Part shown: positions 8,366 through 19,451 of the stretch, in pieces
Layout of the letters: each line of letters begins with the position of its first letter
Numbering within the stretch: position 1 is the stretch's first letter
Assembly: GCA_014825775.1 (NCBI GenBank)
Contig: MVAQ01000282.1
Span: forward strand, 1 to 24,209
Length of the DNA stretch: 24,209 nt
Source: Krasilnikovozyma curviuscula
Lineage: Eukaryota > Basidiomycota > Tremellomycetes > Cystofilobasidiales > Mrakiaceae
Reading direction: 5' to 3'
Position numbers and translations under genes: made by a program
Notes under the pieces: model-generated
Told to the model about the DNA's origin: nothing
The model's input: the letters and a program-made list of their open reading frames with translations, nothing else
Databases searched by the model: none

Positions 8366-10498
8366 ATGGATGTTGACTCAGACCCTCAGAGTTGGTTGGC
8401 CCTCGCCCAGTCAAACTCGACAGACTCTTCCGTCCAACTCATCAACCAGCTCACAACTGCCTACAACAAAAAGTGCGAGTCGATCTTAATCTCTCTCCCT
8501 GCTGGCTGCTCTATACTCACTATTCTCCTCCTCCTGTTCCGTGTCTATCACTATCGTCTAGGCTCTGGCACAATGTAACGGTCTTGCTCCTGGCGTTTGT
8601 CAATCATCCAGAGACGGCGCACTTGCAGGTCTCTATGTTCAACAGGTAACGATCAAATCCACTATCATGGGTTGACGAAGACTTTCCTCTTTGTAGTTGT
8701 TGTTGGAGGCTCTCTTATCGTCAAAATACTAACTTTGTCTTTTTCTCCTCCCTCCTCAGCTTCGTTCGAGACTTTGAATCTAAAATCAACCCTCTCCGTC
8801 TGGTAGAAATAGCAAGGAAGGTATCAACAAACTTAGGTGAGTTTCAAAAGCACATCAGTTATTTCTCTGCTCGTTGACTGCATTCCTGACTAACCCGCTG
8901 TTTCCTCATCCTCTCCTTCCTAGACCCCAAAGAAGCGCTTGCTTTCCTTGAATCACTGCACTCTCGACTAGCTGTTCCCTTTTCACCCCCACCAAAAGAA
9001 GGAGAGACTGCAACCGCACCACCACCACCCCCAGCTGCCGAAGCCTACTCCTTGTCCCTCTCCTCCATCGCCTACGCCAAGTTACTCGACAACGACGTCG
9101 AGGGCACTAAGAAAGCCATCGATGAAAGTCAATCTATCTTAGATAGGATCTCGAGAGTGGAAGGCGTCGTCAATGCAGGATTCTACGGCGTCAGCGCCGA
9201 TTACTACAAAGTGAGTCGTGGAAATTAGGCAGGAGGCTGGCCACTAAAGACTATCTCTAATATTCCTTTCATTCGTCGCGCCGTTCACTTCTGACTGACA
9301 TAATGCCAACCTTCTGCTTTTATCACATTTTTCTACCTCATACTCACTCTTGCAACCTCCCTCTGACCTCCCACCTCGGATCCTTGGAAACCTCCTACGA
9401 CATCCTACAACCCAACCAAATAGGTCAAAGCAGACTATGCACCATACTACAAAACATCCCTCCTTTACCTCGCTTGTATCCCCCTCGCTGAACTATCGGA
9501 GGACGACAAAGTCGCTCGCGCTCACGACTTGAGTATCGCCGCGTTACTAGGAGAAGGTATCTATAACTTTGGTGAACTTGTGAGTAATATTTTGTTTTGT
9601 AGATTTGCTTCGGTTGGGAATGTAGGCGGAACTGAGGAGGTTGTTGGAATAAAAGGGCCGAATGGATGGAAATGAAAATGAAGGAGGTCGCTCTTGTTCA
9701 ATGACAGCAAAGACTAACTATCTTCCTTCCCTTCCTTCCTACAAGTTGCAACACCCCATTCTAGCATCACTCGACTCGACGGCTCATGCATGGATCAAGT
9801 CGCTCCTCTTCGTCTTCAATTCAGGCGACATTGGCAAATTCGAATCCATGTTACCTCACTTTGATCTCGAGGTAATTACTTTGAACTACCGACATTTCTT
9901 CTATCCTTTGTTGGCCATACCTTCTGATTTCGTGTCCTCTACTCGTTTATGCGACTCGTAGCCCATCCTCGCCGGCTCCTCCACCTTCCTGCGTCAAAAG
10001 ATATGCCTCATGGCCCTCATCGAATCCGTCTTTAAGCGTCCCACAGACGAGCGTGTAATTACGTTCCAGAGCATCGCCGAGGAGACCAAAGTGCCTGCGT
10101 ACGAGGTTGAGATTCTGATTATCCGCGCTTTGAGGTCCGTCGGCGGCTGTCATTTCGCTTGATCTTTGAATAAGATGATTGGAACTGACTGTTGGATTTC
10201 TGCTACCGCCTAATACTTTCGCTTTAGTTTAAAACTTATCAAAGGCTCACTCGATCAGATCTCCGAGACCTTGTCGGTCACTTGGGTCCAGCCGCGAGTT
10301 TTGGACCGCAATCAACTCGAGGCTCTGAGCTCGAGACTGTCAGATTGGGTCGCTAAAGTAGGAGGTGTTGGCGGTGCGCTCCTTTCAAATATGCTCTTGA
10401 GGTTGATGCTGCCACTAATCTTCTCATTCCTTCCATCGCTTTTTCTTTTCTCTCTAGAATACATCGGTGAGAGAGGAAGTGCGTTAGCTGCTAACTAA
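8366..10498 (+). CDS. RPN9: 26S proteasome regulatory subunit Rpn9 (PSMD13)
   Basis: A non-ATPase lid subunit of the 19S regulatory particle, needed for lid assembly. Exons: 8366-8472, 8562-8645, 8760-8836, 8924-9210, 9424-9579, 9746-9871, 9962-10134, 10228-10373, 10458-10498; 398 residues (yeast Rpn9 has 393). Recognisable stretches are the N-terminal LWHNVTVLLLAFV, NPLRLVEIARK, the helical-repeat region with GVVNAGFYGVSADYYKVKADY and LLGEGIYNFGELLQHPIL, and the C-terminal PCI domain with FLRQKICLMALIE, ITFQSIAEETKVPAYEVEILIIRAL, GSLDQI and TWVQPRVLD. A short Pro-rich insert (about residues 110-126) follows LHSRLAVPF. The frame around 10370 needs the GTGCGC donor at 10374 to join VGGVG to EYIGERGSALAAN. 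It ends 251 bases from the COQ8 stop, tail to tail. Confidence 0.94.
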
Positions 10499-10749
10499 AT
10501 CGAGAGATGGTGATGGAGTGCCAGCTTTGTGCTTCGTTTCTTCTTGGATCAAGCATGTCTTGAGATGTACCAAATTAGAAAACACCTCGAGCGCCTTCCC
10601 TTTTTCAAATGCCAGTGTGCATTAACGCAAGGTCTAAACTAGATGTTGGCCTACGAAACAAGGGAGGAGAAAGCAAAGTTCTATACACATAGACGAATGC
10701 ACCGTCTATTGACCGTGCTCTTTACAAGTTCTCCCACCTCAACGCACTT

Positions 10750-12929
10750 CTACAGCTCGATATCTGGCGTCACCGTCTTACCGAATACATATCCATCAAC
10801 GATCTCCTCCCAGATACCCACACAATCAACCTCACTGCCTAGTCTGGCGCAGAGCAAGAACGCGCCACTAAGCTTTCTGTTGAGAGAGTACGTCTCGTTA
10901 GGTGGGGGTGTGAGACGATGACGTAACATGACGGGAATGAGGGCTCGGATGGATTCGGTGAGTGTTTGAGAGGCGAATGGATAAGGGCGTGGTGCTGAGG
11001 GACGGAATGGAGCTAGATATAGTTCAAACACAACTATCAGTTGAATATTTTGACAAAAAAGCCACATTTAACTTACCTCCGAGCAAGGACATCGACTTGG
11101 TATGAGCATCAATCATTTCCTAGATCAGAGCCCCAAGTCAGTCATTTCCCTTGAAGAAATTTACAGCTGCAAGCAGGACTCACCTGATTCTCATCACCAG
11201 TCAAATAACCCAACTTCAAACTCCATCTTGTCATTGCTTCCTTATCGTCTGAGATAGCAGCACTCAAAAGTCTGAACCAATCATCCATGAAAGTCTTCGA
11301 ATACGTTCTCGTTGCACCAAAATCGATCAGTTCAATCTGCGGTTTGCCGGGAAAACGTCAGTATCGAGAGTTGCCTCCCCAATTTTATAAGACGAAGAAC
11401 GAACCTGACGAGTTGAAGTGTTGTAGAGAAAGTTTGACCAATTAGGGTCTGTCTGCATGAGCCTGAACTTAAAGAGCTCGATCATACACAAGCGCATGAT
11501 TTGAGAGCCGATCTGTATATACCGTTCGATCAGCAAACAGCAACAATAGTGACGGAACAGTAGTTACATACCTCATTTCTGAGCTGTTGGCTGTATGTTC
11601 CAGCTCGCGTCAATGGTTTACCATCCATCATTTCCATCGTCAATACACCACCAGTCGTCACTTCATCTATCACTTTTGGAACTCTGAAGGTACCTTTCCC
11701 GGCTTCAGTCCCCAACAACGCCCCAAACCTCCTGGCAGCTTCAGCTTCTCTCACATAATCACATTCATCTTCCAGCTCCCTTTTCATGACCTTGAGTGTG
11801 TTCTCGAGATACAATCCTCGTGGCAACAACGCTGACGTCGTCAACAGTAATTTTAGATTGGACAAATCGGAATCTATCGATGTCAAGACACCTGGGAATT
11901 GAACCTTGACGGCTACTTTTGAGATTCCGGTAGATTTTTGCAGAGCTGGCGGGAGGGTCGCAGAGTGTACCTGGCCGATTGAAGCAGCGGCGATGGGGAT
12001 AGGTTGGAACGAATTGAATTTGGATTTCCATTCTGGACCAAGTTCTTTGACCATTGTTTGCTAGAAACAAAGTCAGGTCAGTTCACCGTGAACGGCTTGA
12101 GCAAAATCGTGATGTGTATGGCAATAGACTAACTTCGAGCTGCCAATTCGGCATATAGTTCCCCTGGTTCTGAACCTGCCTTAGGATCCTCTCCACCTGT
12201 TCAGGTAAAACTCCAGAATCCTGTATGCTCATGAACTGCCCCAGCTTCAACGCAGCACCTCTCATCACGGACAGCTTCTCTACCAACCGCTTCACGTTGC
12301 CTTCAGACATCATCAGAGAACCTGTCTGACTTGATTGCCCTATTGAGCGAGATATCGATTCTGTGCCCGAGGACAAGGCCATGGAGGCAGCCAGACCTGC
12401 GAGAGGACGGTTTGAGACAGTTAGTATTTCCTTTCACGAAATTGCGAACTAGCTCAGATTCCGCTGGGAATATATGTAGAACTCACTTCCATAATGAAAG
12501 AGACGACCAATCCTACTGCTAGGTACCCTTGACGGTCTGAGAGCTATCGGCAGCTGGAAGAAAAATCGGACGGCAAAAGTCAGCGTGTCATGATCGAATA
12601 AAACGGACCTAATGTGCCTAATTCTTTGTGCTCACATCTTCTAGACCCTCAAACTCAGGAAGTAGATCTGAAGGAGCGTTTTGGTGCTGTGATAGTGCAG
12701 AAGCCTGAGGAAGAGGAGATGATGGGACAGGCTGGATTGGTTTAGAAGGTGGAACTGATAGAGATGATGTTGATGGTGTGAGATCTAACTTGAAACCAGG
12801 CTTCTTTTTTGTTTCTTCACTGGTTGAGGTTGTTGAATGGAAAGGTCTACTCCTGCAACTAGCTACAGCTCTGACGCCGACTTTGGTGGGGGCATTTCTG
12901 CAGCAAGCCAGAGAGGTGCAAAGCCTCAT
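10750..12929 (-). CDS. COQ8: mitochondrial ubiquinone biosynthesis kinase-like protein COQ8 (ABC1/ADCK3)
   Basis: An atypical UbiB-family kinase/ATPase on the matrix face of the inner membrane, required for stable assembly of the coenzyme Q synthesis complex. Exons: 12929-12636, 12553-12487, 12396-12134, 12060-11572, 11512-11405, 11336-11184, 11119-11077, 11012-10750; 559 residues. The N-terminus is Arg/Ser-rich with few acids and contains SRPFHST, a typical presequence with a cleavage-like site; the next 60 residues are Ser/Pro-rich. UbiB hallmarks are all present: KLGQ (KxGQ, 171-174), the Ala-rich nucleotide loop AAAS (232-235) in place of a Gly-rich loop, the VAVK lysine (260), the QTDPNWSNF catalytic segment (Asp393, Asn398) and DFG (412-414). 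The C-terminal extension with [11 protein letters not shown] and [12 protein letters not shown] is characteristic of the family. The sequence indicates an intact, active-type protein. Confidence 0.94.
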
Positions 12930-13270
12930 TCGAGAAAGGTTACTGAGTTCAAGGTCTCCTTCTCGATTTGAATATTTGTCTCGAGATGAACGACGTTTTG
13001 GTCGTTGTCAGCAAATGAAGAGAGTTGTGCGCACCGCCTGTTTCTTGTCAACACAATCGTGGCGAGCTGCAAGTCTACAGGTCCCTTTTCAATTCTGGCG
13101 AGCCAGAAAGGATGTCGAAAGGAAGATAGAGAAGGTGGTACCTAATGAAACCTGGCAGGACCACAACAGTTGGCAATGGGATGACTTTTCTCGAGCGTTG
13201 TTTACGAATTGAAAAATATCGCATTACACAAAAAATGCTCAAAAGACGTATCCATACACCTCCTTCACCT
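12930..13270. other. intergenic: COQ8 promoter and RPC40 3' region
   Basis: These 341 bases separate the start of COQ8 from the stop of RPC40 on the same strand. An opposite-strand open frame (12778-13212) runs through this region and antisense to COQ8 exon 1, but shows no protein-family character. Confidence 0.4.
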
Positions 13271-14815
13271 CTACTGTTCAAACATACCACGCAAACAACC
13301 CTCAACGGAATCGATCTTCTTCAACAAGACTTGTATTGCTTCTGGGAGGAGTTCCTCTGGTGCGTATTGGCCAACGGATTCAACGTTGACTGGTACGAGA
13401 GAGTGCAACGCAGACATGGGTTAGGTCAAAGTATAATCAAAGGAAAGTAGCAATAGAGAAGGATCCGCTCACAAATAAAATGATCTCGAACTCTCGCCAG
13501 CACAACTTTATCCTTCAACCCTTCATGCCTCATCACTTCTCTACTAACGGTATCTCTTCTCGCATCTTTTACGTAGGCTTCCGATTCACCCGTTTCGTCA
13601 TTCTTCCTCACCCCAATGACTCCTGGTGAGAAGCAATTGACAAACTTGGGGATAAGCTCTTGTGGAATCGGTTCTGTTATGTTGATGAGAGGCAGAAGGC
13701 GGTAAGACGCAGTAGCTATAATCAGTGAACAAAGTAAAGAAGCTCTCGTCAGTCCAATAGAGCAACCAAATAGATAAATTGAAATCCAGAAAGACTTACC
13801 GACAGGTGAGAATTTGGCGTGATCTTTGCCAATACCTTTCACACAATGGAGCTCCATATCAATTTCCTGTCCTGGTCTGAGCTTTGCAAGCAAGATATCA
13901 CCGTAAACGGCTTGAGGTGACGGGAAAGGTGGTTTGAAGTATTCTTTTTCGTCTTGACGACCAGCTGGTGACCACGTGAGCTGCGATGCGTAGACTGTGA
14001 TACAAGAAAATAAAAAAGTTAATCGAGAATAGAAAGAAAACGTGTTCTGGTGATAGATAAATTCTTCGCTGACCATTGTTGTTGCGGTAGAGTTTGTCAG
14101 GGTTAGTTTCACCTTTCTTCGCCGTCGGATTTCGTTCACATTTGACAGTAAGCTTAAAGACTATCGTGTTCTCATCTGTAGCATCTTCTGATTCTGAAAA
14201 TGAAGATGGACATAGACATGACACTTGTAAGTCAGCGATGGAAGCCATACACAACTTGAGGATGTCGTCCACTTACTGTTAGCTTTCTCGACGATATTCC
14301 TGGGATCTATCTTGAGTGGCACAAGACCTAACCTGTGGGACAAAACTTCATCTTGAATGATACTGGTATTGTTCCAAACGAAAACATCTTCGATTGCGAC
14401 AGTAGGAACTTCTGCTATTAACGTTCGTCGGAGGGCGTTTGCTAGCGAAGCGTCTATTGAGACGAGGTCAAATGAGATTGCTGATTGAGAGAGGGAGGTG
14501 AGTTTGACGTCAAGCTCCTATAGTGAGAGATGAAAGGGATTAGTTGCATTGCTTCAACGAGAAGCTCATAACTTGGTGGGAGGCTTTACCTCTACAAATT
14601 TTTGTAAGTTCCAGCTGTGGTCTTCGCCAGGGTAGTGACCTGGGAATTTAGAGCCAGCAACCTGGTTGTACAGAAAGAGTTGAAACAAATGAGATTAGAA
14701 GTGATTCCATCGGTGAGTCCTAGTACAAATTTGAGAGGAGAGTGAAACTAACTGCTGATACCCTCTCTGGCTCTATCCTCACATGGTTCCTGACATCATC
14801 ATTCCGACTCGACAT
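13271..14815 (-). CDS. RPC40: DNA-directed RNA polymerases I and III subunit AC40 (RPAC1)
   Basis: An alpha-like subunit shared by RNA polymerases I and III, pairing with AC19 to nucleate polymerase assembly in the nucleus. Exons: 14815-14753, 14661-14590, 14517-14277, 14193-14074, 13994-13800, 13715-13473, 13389-13271; 350 residues (yeast AC40 has 335). Family segments are clear: [39 protein letters not shown] with the alpha-motif, [72 protein letters not shown], and the C-terminal [19 protein letters not shown]. The start gives [19 protein letters not shown], which fits the family. Intron 5 (13799-13716, 84 nt) is divisible by three and stop-free. It is divergent from SEC59. Confidence 0.94.
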
Positions 14816-15259
14816 TTTAAAGGATTTGAGAAATCAACCAGAGAAACAGAGTTGCAGATTGGGACAATTGGGACGGTGGGCGAAAATATCACCTTGCTTT
14901 CGTTGCGAAAGTGGATTTTGGCGTGGCGGAGCTGGCTGTCAACCTCTATTCAACTCAAAAGGTAAACAAAGTCAACATCTCTGGTCTGTTCGAAGCCTTT
15001 TTGATCTCATATATTCTGATGCAGTTCGGAACTTCTTCGCTCCAGGGGAATTAGCTGACTAGCTGAAATCATGCAACCAGAGAGGCCAATACTGTAATTC
15101 AAACTGGCAGCTCGAGAGGCATTACCAGCACAGGTATTACAACTACCAAGCCCTTATTGATTCATCTGTACTGTACTGTACTAACTGCCTTGTTGTCCTT
15201 CCGCCCCTCTTGGTGTCTCGTTCGCTGGATTCGTCTGCCCACGTAACGCTTCGCTAGCA
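14816..15259. promoter_or_regulatory. shared RPC40/SEC59 divergent promoter region
   Basis: These 444 bases lie between two divergent starts. No clear TATA box is seen. The open frame at 14742-15062 overlaps RPC40 exon 1 on the opposite strand and has no recognisable domain. Confidence 0.4.
15166..15180. repeat. CTGTA tandem repeat
   Basis: Three exact copies of CTGTA are followed by CTAAC, in the SEC59 leader/promoter about 80-95 bases before the ATG. It is a short repeat of unknown significance. Confidence 0.7.
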
Positions 15260-18200
15260 ATGTTTTCAGACATCAACCTCAGAGGGGGGCATTCTTCATC
15301 GAAATCACCCAACAATCACAACCACAATCATGGCCACTCTCACAGACATCCTATGCATGTGCCCCCGTCACCTTCAAATAGATCCACCAGGTCGACTCCT
15401 TCACCACCACCTTCCGTCACCCCATTAGTTCCAGTGTCGTTGTCCTCTGCAACAACTGCCAATAAACCTCGAAGATTCTCACACAACAGAGATCGAGATC
15501 AACTCCCCAAATCGATTCGAGGTGGAGGACACAACCCGGGAAGGAATAAGTTGGAGGATTTAGGCGAAGGAAGCAGTACAGCAGCTGAGGGCGGCCGTCG
15601 TGGTGAAAGCAGCACTTCGTTCGACGAAGAAGATACAGAATCAGATGATGATACTGAAGAGAGTGAAAAAACTGAAGGCGAAGGTCTAGAAGACACCCAA
15701 AACGCACTCAGGCTCTTCCCGTCGAATGACAGCCGGTCGTCTTCACCCATGCCGTTCATGACATCTACAACTCCAACGTCAGCAACATTTTCCAACTCAT
15801 CAACAGCATTGCCACTTTCCCATACATCAACCCCGACGCTCTCTGCACATCATCTTCCATCCAGCGACTATCCCAAACGAAGCGGTGGTCTCTTCTCACA
15901 AGCACAGACCCAACCTTCCAGCGTCAAAAGACGATTACTTTCACCTGCGCCTTCAAGGTCAGCAAGAAGACCATATTCCCATGGACATTCCAGATCAGAA
16001 AGGAACCTATTTCCTACCGTCCTACCAATTTATTTAGGCAAACGACGATGGCGAACCAAAATAGACACCCGAGTGTGTGAAGCAACTTTGCTACTTGGAG
16101 CGATGGCATTGGCGTTGTACAAACTAGCTATGAAGGGAGAATGGGGTTCTGTAAAAGGTAAGTCTGATTCGCTAAACTAATCTTGCTCTACTTCATAGCC
16201 AAGAAACTTACCACTACTTTGCCGTCAGATCACGTCCTTCTCACGACACTGTCCCTACTCTATCTCAGGTTTCGTCCACTCCCAGATTCTACTCCACCGC
16301 CTCGTCCATCTTCACCCAATCTAGATTTGAAATCAAATCACAGCACGTCCGCAACTCAGCGAAGAACCTTCCCTTCCCTGAGCGAATCACCTTCCTCTCC
16401 ATCATCTTCACCCGCACTTCCTAATAGTAACTTTCCCACTGGTATAGATCCTCCTACTCATACTATTCCAAATACAAAACCATCACCAGCTAAGCCTCAG
16501 GCTCGTGGTGAAATCCATGGAACCTCCAGCATCAATTACCGCGACGCTTCTGACGACGGAGCTCTAATGGGGCTTTTATTAGGGCCGTTGTTATCTTCTG
16601 GAGCTCTCTTCGATGCATTGAATCTCAAACCAACAAACTGGAGAATAGAGGGCCCACCGTTCGCTCCGAAATCAACTCCTGGCGCCAACTTAGACGCCAC
16701 TCAAGTCTTGGGTAACTTGGTGAAGAGTCGTCGGACGTTGACTTCGATCACATCAATGTTGGGAGTTTGCGTTTTGATTCAGCTCGGCATAGCACGTTGG
16801 GCGGAAGTTCATCGACAGAAGAGAGCGTGGAGTAAAAAGCTGCAAACAACATCGTCTAATAGTCATGGTGGGAAGAGAGGAGGACACAGCAGTCACGGTA
16901 ATGAAGATACAATGAAGAGGTGGCCTAGTGAATGGAAGAGAAATGGAAGTGTCATATTGTTTGCCTTCTCAGTCTCTGGAACACTGGCCGCTTTAAAAGG
17001 TGGCATGAAATATTTCGCTCCGCATCTTGGAGTTTGGGAAGGTGAGCTGCAAGCAAATTTCTGTTTGTGTTCCTTCGATTACTCACTGGCTCTTGTTACA
17101 ACTGCAGATCTCTCGGTATTTGATACCTTCTGTGCTTCAGCATTTCATCAGTTTTCATTGTACTGCTGCGTCCGACTGGCTAAGAAAGGTTTCACTCTAG
17201 GTGAGTTGACAGTGGTTGCTCAGTTCAGCACAGTGCTGTTTATGGAGACGGTCAACATCAGTAGAGCTCGAGTGAGTAGGAGCCCAAATGTTTTTCTTGA
17301 CGTCCGCCTAATAGCCTTCGTTTTACCTCTAGTTGCCCATCAACCTCCTCACGACATCATACACCGCAACGTTCAGAACTCCAACTCCACTCCTGATCTT
17401 CCAGCTTGCCTTGATTCCTGGATCATTCTTGACTGGGATGCTACTGTCGCCGCTATTGGTCTTGTCTAGATATATATCTCAAAAGCCTTCTCATCGCCTT
17501 CGATTCCCAGAGGAGAAGACCGTCCATCGACGCTACCTCGCTGCTAGCTTCTACGCCGGGACAGTGATCATTGTAGGAGGTGGTATTGGAATGTGGACGA
17601 AATGGTTGTTGAAATGGCGAGACCCGTGGCTTTGGGCCTTGAAGTATGTCTTCTCAGCTGAAGGTAAGGGTGGAGCCAAAGCGCGGTTGTTGCGGTTAGG
17701 TCTTCTAGGCTGGTGGGGTTTGCTGGCTGTTTTGTCCGTCGGAGGTCTGGAGAGACAGTTGGTCAAGGCAAGGAAGAATCGACCTTGGGTTACCGTCGGT
17801 GGAAAAGGTGTCAAAAGAGGCGAGATCGTCGTCGTTGGGCCCCCTCAAGTCGTTGGTGAACCTATGCCGATTTCTTCACCAACTAACGCATCAAATACGC
17901 AACCTCATACGAGTTCTTTGACGTCAAGTCTACTCCCACCTGGAGGTTCGCCTTTCTCCATGCATTCGTCAGAGTACCCACCCCCACCGCCGTCAACTCA
18001 TACTGTGACGCCATCTTCAACTCTAAACTCCGCCAATACATCCACTCCTGGAACTGGCCACTTTGTCAATAGCCCAATGATGGATGCGGCTGCCAACAGA
18101 GTGCCGGTCTTGTCGCTGAATGGAAGGCGGAAGTATTTTCACGGACTTGCAGTCTTCATGTTTACTCCTGGTATCTTTTTTGACGTACGTTACCGTCTTT

Positions 18201-18999
18201 CCAACCCCCTTTCTTGGTGTGGACCTGACATCGTTGATTTGGTGGACCTCGTCTCGCCACAGCCCGCTTTCACCCACCTTGCCTTTTCTTTCGCGTTCGC
18301 CTGCTTCATCTTTGCAGAGTACATTCGATACTTCGCCCTCTATCCGTTCGGTGCTGCAGTCCATCTCTTCCTGAATGAATTTCTGGATCATAAGGATTCT
18401 GGAACTGCAATTTTGAGTCACTTTTACTTACTCACTGGCTGTGCTTTGGGTCTTTGGTTGGAGAGCCCAGAGATGATTTTGGGTTACATAGGGATTCTGA
18501 CCTTGGGTGTTGGAGATGCTGTTGTAAGTACTCGATCTCGATTGATTCTTACGGGAATTTGATAGTGAAGAAGAGCCGAATATCTCGACAATTCCACATA
18601 ACACTGACAAGCGTTTCATTTACTTCTCGCTCGTTCAGGCTTCCATTGTAGGGCGCTCTATTGGCCGAATAAAATGGTCTCCAGAGTCAGGACGTACTGT
18701 TGAAGGATCTGTTGCATATTTTGGTGCGACAATGCTGTTCGCTATTGGTTTACGAGCTCTAGGGATGGTTGATCAATTCTCGGTGAGACTTTCCTGCAAT
18801 CAGATGGGAGAGGGATCGGTGGGCTGACTCACTCCACCTGGCTTCTTTCTTGTTTGCGTTCTTCGCATCCTAGTATACCAAACTTATGCTCACTCTGCTG
18901 TTGTCAAGCTTGCTAGAAGCGCTCAGCAGCCAAAATGACAATCTGATCCTCCCGATATACACGTGGAGTGTCGGCAGCATATTGGGACTAGGGGTTTAG
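15260..18999 (+). CDS. SEC59: dolichol kinase, with long disordered N-terminal extension
   Basis: A polytopic ER membrane enzyme that phosphorylates dolichol with CTP to give the lipid carrier for N-glycosylation, O-mannosylation and GPI anchors. Exons: 15260-16157, 16199-17041, 17108-17271, 17333-18184, 18263-18523, 18639-18782, 18874-18999; 1095 residues, about twice yeast Sec59 (519) or human DOLK (538). The first 260 residues are disordered-looking: a His-rich stretch (NHNHNHGHSHRHP, about 19-31), Ser/Pro runs and an acidic patch (FDEEDTESDDDTEE). Family matches include FTLGELTVVAQ, RKYFHGLAVFMFTPGIFFD, AEYIRYFALYPFG, and near the C-terminus the CTP-binding signature GVGDAVASIVGRSIGRIKW followed by GRTVEGSVAY. 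At least ten hydrophobic segments are visible. Further Ser/Pro-rich linkers lie at about 320-400 and before LSLNGRRKYFHG. Introns 2 and 4 are divisible by three and stop-free; intron 1 is only 41 nt. Confidence 0.92.
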
Positions 19000-19451
19000 C
19001 TATGTCATGAACATGTATGACTCTTCTTGCTTGTGAATTCTTTGCCTCCGTCAGGTCAAGGCTTCCATTGACGGGTGTGGCTTGGTAAAACAACACGCCA
19101 TCACTAGTGCCTCAGAAGTGCAAAATTGAGAAAGTCTTGTTCGCTTTTCCTCGCTTTTTTTCAGCAGCAGCGTAGGGTTTCTGGTCCCGTGCCTTGTTAC
19201 CGGTGGTTTCCTTGAGCCAGTGCGTTCTTCAACAGCTCTTGACATTCTTTGGGAGCCCGGCGCGTCGATCAAACTGGTCTGACGCGTCTTCTTCGAGCTG
19301 AGTTTTGAAAAATCTTCGCTCCTGCAATAAGCTTTTCTGGCTTTATAATGGATAAAGGGATCAAGCTGTGTCCCGCTTTCCCCTCTGATCACCACCATCG
19401 ACCCAGTTTGGTTCAAGCTCTCCTCCAAAGGAAAGAGTGTGTCTGCTGGCA
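19000..19451. other. intergenic: SEC59 3' region and bZIP gene promoter
   Basis: No gene is supported. A TATAA lies at about 19344-19348, roughly 105 bases before the first downstream ATG (19452). A minus-strand open frame (19458-19051) covers most of the region but has no recognised features. Confidence 0.4.
19344..19348 (+). promoter_or_regulatory. TATA-like element upstream of the bZIP gene
   Basis: The sequence CTTTATAATGG contains TATAA at a fitting distance from the first ATG at 19452. The assignment rests on position only. Confidence 0.4.

Noticed and set aside
12778..13212. 144-codon plus-strand open frame
   Set aside because: It is antisense to COQ8 exon 1 and its promoter, starts in the middle of that exon and has no recognisable domain. 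It is most likely a shadow frame.
13426..14139. 237-codon minus-strand open frame
   Set aside because: It is RPC40 exons 5-6 read through intron 5, plus intronic sequence at each end, not a separate gene.
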